The position numbers and the translations under genes are program-made. Below the pieces are notes generated by a model. That model did no database searches. It was not told where the DNA came from and saw only the letters and a program-made list of their open reading frames with translations. 64,000 nt of DNA from Trametes villosa. Taxonomy: Eukaryota > Basidiomycota > Agaricomycetes > Polyporales > Polyporaceae. Location of the stretch: the NCBI GenBank assembly GCA_002964805.2, contig PUDQ02000066.1, positions 1,054,001 to 1,118,000 of the forward strand, in the 5' to 3' direction. Shown here piece after piece: positions 58,073-64,000 of the stretch. Each line of letters opens with the position of its first letter. Within the stretch, counting starts at the first letter, position 1.

Positions 58073-61000
58073 CTCTCACTATCTGAACGCCCCCGGAGAG
58101 ATGCGGCGACAGTGCCAAACAATGCGTAGTGTGCCTTCTTCGCGTCTTTGCGCCTGGGTTCGCTCGTTGACCAAAGTGCTTCTCGCTGCAGAGTGCACCG
58201 CTTCCCCAAGCGGGCGCCTCCCCCGGTACCGTTGCCTGAGTCCCCAGCTATCCCGTGGAGGAAGGTACGCTCTGTCGTACACTCCGGCCTTTAGAGTAGT
58301 ATGTGTTGACAGACGTTCTCGACAGCCGGGGCACATGTCGTGTCCGTGAAATGCTGACACCGCGCGTCGCTTGGGCTATCCCTGCGGGGAGGGCGCATAC
58401 CGGACGTCCCCCCGCTTCCATCTGCTGTCGACGCGTTCTTCGAGCCAAAACTCCGGCCCCAAAGGGATTCTACCCTCATGGCCAGGCCGAGCTCATGGAG
58501 GCTTAGTGCGTGTGTATCCTATTCCCGCCGTGTCGCAGTTCTGAACTCCACACTAGCTGTCTGGTTCCAAACACGCTTAGGGTGTTTGCTGCCGGGCGCA
58601 CAGCTGTCCACCTTCCTTGCCACGCCCGCTTCCAGGACTCTACAAGGGGCCACGCAATCGCGGTCGAGCCCTGCGCTCTGCGCGCTCACGAGGTCTGGTG
58701 GAGCCGTGCTCGCCCTATACCGATCATGTACCAGACTCTGGATCGAACACGCTATCCGGCAGCGTATGATGAAGACTCGCTCAGCCCTGTCGCACACACG
58801 ACTCGAGTCGCGTCCGACCAATCTGTGAGTGGGTCTCTTACCGTCTGGGTTATCGAAGGTTGCTGATACTAGCCACTGTGCTCTAGGCTCTGACACGGTA
58901 TGGTTCCACGTACGGGACCTAGCGTCCACCCAGGTCGCCCTGCTACACGCCATGTCCCTGCCTACATCGATGAAGTACCCGAACTACGGCGTCGTAAGTC
59001 TGGTTCTCGGGCTCTATGTACTCGCCTCCTGACACCGAGTTCTCCAGATCGGTGCACATGCTCGACTCCAACCGTACCTGACGTAGCACTAAGAAGCGTC
59101 TTGTTGTATATAGAATCGCCATAACAATGCGATCCATGTTCCGTTACTACTGTGATCTTGGAAGACCGATCGGCTTGACTGACGCTCGTTTCGTTGTACA
59201 GCCTTTTGCATGTCATGATAGTCAGGGTGTATGGCGCTATCTGGCCCTACATCTCTCTGGGACGATTTGTTCGATAGGCCGCTGCTCTTGAAAGCGTGCG
59301 GGTACCCGTATCTACGTTCACCAGGTTTTCAGCACGACTCCTCGGAGCATTTTCGGACCCCGCGGGAGTTTGTGGGCGCCTGTGTTACCGCTCCTCATGT
59401 TAAGCGCCGGGCGTTTCCCCCTCTTTCTTTCTGACCACATCGACGACGTAGCCCTGCGGTTTTCTGCATCGGATCTTGCAGTCATCCTCTCCAAGCGTCC
59501 GCGTCATCACTTACAACTCAGTGTGACTAGTGTGATTCCAGCTTGGAATACAGGGCATACATCGACGGCGATGCTGAAAGCTGCTTGGTATGTCCTGGTG
59601 TGCTCATGTCGTCTGGAGTTCTGTGCGCACAAGTCCCCCGTCCTTGTTCACATATACACTTATGACACGAACCCAATCACTGAAGAAGTGTGGCTACTGG
59701 TGAGTACTCTGGGAGCCATGATCTGCCGGTCACAAGACAATCTAACGTTTACAAAGTACATCTGATAGTAGTTACCTTAACGATGAACACTCTCGCCGGC
59801 TCCGCCGAGCAGTACCGAGCGTATCCTGGGATGGCCTTGTTGTGCGGCTGAGCTTAAGAAGACGACAGCGAGCATGCTCTAAATCTGAACGAGACAAGGT
59901 AAGCTTGACTTGGAGCCCGTTCAAGAAGCCGTTGTTGTCAACGAACAGCAGATCTAACGGTACTGGCAGATACCTTTTTGTTCATGCATGGCGCGCTCAC
60001 GAATGCGCGGTATCATTCCTATCACCATCGCATCTGTCTAGACACGTTCGTACCACTGCGAACGCCTGTCGATTAGCACAGGTATCTGCGGTAGGTAAGC
60101 ATTGTTCGCCCACACGGCCCCGCTCTGCATTCCTAAGCTAATCCTGTCGAAGTACAAGGTGCTTCAGGCCTTCTGCCAACAGCGTGCCTGACATGTTGAC
60201 CGCGTGTGGTCCGCGCAAATGGCGAACGTCGCGGACACGCTCACGTTGTTCGCCGCAACGGCATACGCAGCACCGCCCACTGTCGCGACTGGAATGAATC
60301 TCAACCACAGAAGTGGCGCGCACTCGCGAGTCACTTCTCGGTGCCGTACGCAATGGAAGCATGCCCTACAAGCTGAACTGAGATGATGCTAGACTCTATG
60401 TGGTCTCATGATTATCGTCATCGACCTTCGTGTCGACCTTCGTGCGGACGCGTCGCGGACCACCCGCAACACCCATCCGCCGCTCGCACACTCGTCGCGC
60501 AGGCTCCGACCCTCCCCTCCGAACCACTTCTCCCGCCGCGCCGCCCCCGCGCGTGGAACGTCAGTTCTTCCCGCCAGGCCACCTCCACCTCCACACCCCA
60601 GCCGACGCAGCATTGGTCATCCTCGCCCCGCACCGCCCCCACCGCGGACGCTGGACACCATCAATTGTCCGCCCGCATCCCTGAAGCTGGAAGACCACGC
60701 AGCGCCGCCCGCGCTCAACGTCAGCCACACGACCGCCCGCCCTTCACGGTGCGAGGCACGGCGCACGTCGCGCCGGCGTTCGCCGCTGTGGGCGCCCAGG
60801 GGGCGGCGGCACCGCTGTGCCTCGCGATCGCAAAACGGCGGGCCACACCCTTGCGGTGACGGCGACGGGCCGGAAGCGCGCCGCGGGGCGCGATCGAGTT
60901 TCGGCGCCGCGGACGCGTCGCGGAGCGCGGGGCGCGTGGATGCGGTGCCGTGACCACGATCGTCGGCCTCACGGAGGGGCGCGCGGGTAGCACTGGCACT

Positions 61001-63464
61001 GGCAGTGCACGAGAGTACGCTGCGGGTCGGGAATGTTGACGAGGGCCATTGCAGCGTCTGGCCCTCAGGCTCTGCGCCCGCCGCCGCCCCGTAACAGGCG
61101 GGCACAATGTAGCCGAGGGCGGGATGATCATGATGGGGCCGCGTTCAGGGAGCGTCGACGCAGCAACGGTCTCTCGTACGGGCTGGATGTTTGGGCATCT
61201 GTATATAGAACGTCGTGTTGGCACTCGCTCGACCAATGGCTTCCCTGCGTGATCGTAATTTCGCGTAGGAATCTCAGCAACGGGACATCGTCGCACATTT
61301 GGGAGGGTCAGCTGCATTTGGAGATGGGCGACGGAGAAGGGCACAAGGGTACAAGGGCATCCGGATCCAGGACCATTGCGCCCATGCCTGAGGCACATCG
61401 AACAGCCTGCGATGACCATCATCTTCGGTCACCGGTCCGTGGTCGAAACGCTGACGGGTGGAGTGAAGGGCGCCTGGTTAAGCATATACGTGTCGGTGCA
61501 CGCCTGACAGGCTATACTGCGCTTGTATGACATTTGCACAACGTACCTTATGGCGGCGCCTTCAACCCGTCGTACTTACTCGACAGGAGCCAGTACTCTC
61601 GCGCATGAGGACTTCACCGGAGTCGTGGCCTGTCAAATTGGTTGCAGATGAGGGAGGGAAAGACGTAATACACGGCACCTAGCGACGGAAGCGGAAGCGG
61701 AGGCGTGGGCGAGCGGGCTGGCAGGCGTCCGGCCGGAGGCACAGATCCCACCACACCTGATTGTTGATGCCCGAACGGCGACCGATAGCTGCTGACACGG
61801 CGGTGGGTATGACGGAGCACTCCACGCAGCCTGGTGCGGGCGTCCTCCATAACGCCATGGCACGAGGGAAGGCGGACAGCGGGCGAATGTGACGAAGGTC
61901 GGACGGAGGCCTGCGTTGAGCCAACGAACCTTCGTGGCAAGGGAGATGACGACAGCGGAACGCCGCTAGCCTGGAGGATTTTCGAAGCAGGGCGCGGACA
62001 GGAGAAGTGATGGATTAACGTTTTAGCGTTCCCGTTGTATACGAAACTTAGGCCGTTGCCGAACCGTGTGGAGGGGTCCACAGAAGCATGTTGGGTTCCG
62101 CCTCTGGGTGGACAGGGTCCGATGGCATCGTGCGACAGAGTCGGAGGCGGGTAGGAAGACCTCAAGGGAGATCAGCTTCTCCAGAGAAGCTTGACGGAGA
62201 GGGGCCTATCGAACGCCACAGCATGGGTCTATCGCTATGGCGTAAGTATTTCGAGCGCGGTGGACCAAACCTCCGCAAAGGCGACCGCAAGGTTTCTGGG
62301 ATATAGCACCCGCACCCGCGCACCGGGTTTGGCTATGTCATAAGGGAGCTCGTAGACAACCAAGACATGGCGGAGACGATAGGCGAGGCGCAGCGGTTTG
62401 CACAAAGGAGCCGGAGGCGTCACGGCGAGAGGCGAGGGGCGGGAGCGACCGCATCGCGTTGGCGTCGGTCCCATCCGTCCGCGCTGCGAGGGGCGCGCTC
62501 CGAGCCGACGTGCGTGGACAGGTTGCGAGGGCGGGGCGCCCGTTGTGTGGTCGGGCGTTCATCTCTGGCGCGAGCTATTTGTCCGAATGCATCGGCCTCG
62601 AGCTTGCTCGAGCCGTCGACAAATCGGTGCCATGGCCTTGCGGCCGCATTTGCGCGGCGGGCATGACGAGAGCGTGGAGGAGCGTCCGGCCCAGAGGGTG
62701 GGTTACACCCGAGCCTCTGTGACGGGCGAAGGTGCATCAAGATATCTCCGCGTCCTCGTTTGTTATCCCTGGATGCGCAGCGGCTCCGTGGGGACGTAAA
62801 TGGGCGTTGCGACGCGGGCTGCCGGAGGAGGTCAATGATGCAATGACGGGAAATGAGCGAAGGCAACCCGCGTACCGACGCTTGGCTCATTTCATCGAAG
62901 GCCAATTCTGCGAAGGGTTCTCGAAAATGGGGAAGATCAGGAGGTACACACAAGCATCCACGAAGGCCTACCATAGCTTTGAGCAGCGGAGGGAATCATA
63001 CTCGAATGTGCTGCATATCTCCTGCGGGATCGACCGCATTCCCAAGCTGGGCGAGTGAGGGTCGGTTTGGCGTGCGACAACCGCGAGCGCGGCGGTTGCG
63101 GCGGCAGGGGTGGCCACAGCACGCGCAAAACTCTCAAACACGTCGGACAGCGTGAGTTGCCGTAAGGGGGAGAGGGAGAGAGAGGGTTGATGGACGCCGG
63201 CACGGAGCCCGAAGGTCCGGCTGAGATCGAAATCGCGGCTTGGCGGGGCCGGAAGGTAGCCGGGGATCTCGATCTGGAATGCAAGCGTGCGTTGCGTCCC
63301 AAGTCGCCGCTTGCAATACTCCCACCGCCAGAGGCCGAGAATAGTCAATGAGTCGGCCGTCGCGCAAAGCTGGACAACTGCGGTGCTCGCATAACAGCCC
63401 CCGCCGCCCCAGATCCGTCCAATGCGGCTCGGGACCGCGACCGACATGTTTCGCCGCCTGCTCG
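58073..63464. other. 5.4-kb region without a confident gene
   Basis: Short frames on both strands; GC-rich 60.4-61.0 kb with long compositional frames; a plus-strand frame at 59231-59434 and a minus-strand frame at 60721-61422 lack splice support or recognisable motifs. No inverted repeats or RNA genes seen. It may contain decayed elements. Confidence 0.4.
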
Positions 63465-63472
63465 TATAAGTA
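63465..63472 (+). promoter_or_regulatory. TATA box of acyl-CoA oxidase-like gene
   Basis: tataagta, about 105 bases before the start codon at 63574, with a pyrimidine-rich leader between them. Confidence 0.6.
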
Positions 63473-63573
63473 CCCCTCCCAGACGGAGCGGTCTCCCTGC
63501 TCTCCCTCGTCCCGTTCCCGGTCTCTCATCCGCTTCATCTAACCTACTACAGCCTATCTTTACCTATTCTAAG

Positions 63574-64000
63574 ATGTCTTCTAAGAACGTTCCTCGCCGA
63601 ACTCTTCACCTCACTCACTCACCGCTTTTCTCCACCCGGGTCCATAGCATGGACCCCCTCGACCGTGCGATGCTGTCGTACGAGAAGGCGAAAGCGATCG
63701 CCTTGTCATACGGTCAGTTGCCAACTCACTTCTGTGTTATTGCGTTTGCTCATTCATGCCGTGCCTAGACATGACGATCGACGACCTGCTTTCCCTCTCG
63801 CCCAAGTTCTGGCAGCTTCACAACGATCCCATTACCGTTATGGACTTCGGCACAACCACCCTTCTCAGCATACAGTACAACCTTTGCGCCGGGACTATCG
63901 CTCGCTACACCGCGCGGAGACCCGAGCTTATTCCGCTGGTGGAAGACCTTCTCAAGTACCGGAAACAGTTCGTCGTCATTCTTCATTGCGTGCTTCAATT
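63574..64000 (+). CDS. acyl-CoA oxidase-like protein, 5' part (runs off the window)
   Basis: Exon 1 (63574-63712) and exon 2 (from 63769) join in phase across a 56-nt intron. The sequence shows HLTHSPLFSTRVHSMDPLDR, YEKAKAIALSYDMTIDDLL, LSPKFWQLHNDPI and LLSIQYNLCAGTIARY, the N-terminal helical pattern of a fungal branch of acyl-CoA oxidases/dehydrogenases that I recall from agaricomycete genomes. Members use FAD to oxidise acyl-CoA, in peroxisomal beta-oxidation or specialised metabolism. The catalytic and FAD-binding part lies beyond the window edge, so completeness cannot be judged. Another intron probably begins near the edge. Confidence 0.75.

Noticed and set aside
60721..61422. A 233-codon minus-strand open frame
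   Set aside because: Arg/Pro/Ala-rich, overlaps other long frames in the same GC-rich block, no recognisable motif.
35379..64000. A biosynthetic gene cluster including the acyl-CoA oxidase-like gene
   Set aside because: More than 18 kb with housekeeping and unrelated genes separates the dehydrogenases from it, and no backbone synthase is visible.
1..64000. CRISPR arrays, bacterial operons or viral replication genes
   Set aside because: No regularly spaced identical repeats, and every confident gene is a spliced fungal gene.

Overview
The window is nuclear DNA of a filamentous basidiomycete, most likely an agaricomycete. It is GC-rich, its genes carry many introns of about 45-60 nt with GT(A/G)NGT donors, and it holds transposases of the KDZ (Kyakuja-Dileera-Zisupton) superfamily together with fungal gene families such as the TFIIH subunit Ssl1, cinnamyl-alcohol-type dehydrogenases and NmrA-like reductases. 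Gene models were built by hand: exon joins were accepted only where splice sites, reading phase and protein continuity agreed. Base counts in the raw lines may be off by one in places.

Layout. 0-5.3 kb: repeat-rich DNA with a 1.14-kb terminal-inverted-repeat element, a SINE-like repeat with a 30-bp perfect palindrome, a GC-rich minisatellite and two small unknown genes. 5.8-9.7 kb: an intact 12-exon CxC2-type KDZ transposase gene (minus strand). 11.3-22.2 kb: a one-direction (plus) array of unknown genes, including two neighbouring paralogues with conserved intron positions, the second with an extra N-terminal Cys-rich module, and ending in a small gene with a possible HicA-like fold. 24.6-34.9 kb: a complete 10.27-kb DNA transposon bounded by near-identical 400-bp inverted repeats. 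It carries an intact CxC1-type KDZ transposase and, facing it, two cargo genes; the whole unit sits inside a copy of the SINE-like repeat seen at 2.8 kb.

35.3-45.1 kb: a metabolic stretch on the minus strand with two paralogous zinc alcohol dehydrogenases on either side of an NmrA-like gene and of a small stand-alone copy of the domain found in one transposon cargo gene. 45.8-54.9 kb: core cellular genes (TFIIH Ssl1/p44; a small four-helix-bundle protein of the kind seen at the N-terminus of fungal NLR/MLKL-like proteins; two conserved unnamed proteins, one a single-pass Cys-rich membrane protein). 55-63.4 kb: mostly no confident gene, apart from two small divergently placed genes sharing an N-terminal motif. 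63.6 kb to the edge: the 5' part of an acyl-CoA oxidase-like gene.

The strongest candidate for something new is the large KDZ transposon and its two intact cargo genes. One cargo protein belongs to a family whose C-terminal domain also stands alone 6 kb outside the element, which suggests exchange between the mobile element and the host genome.
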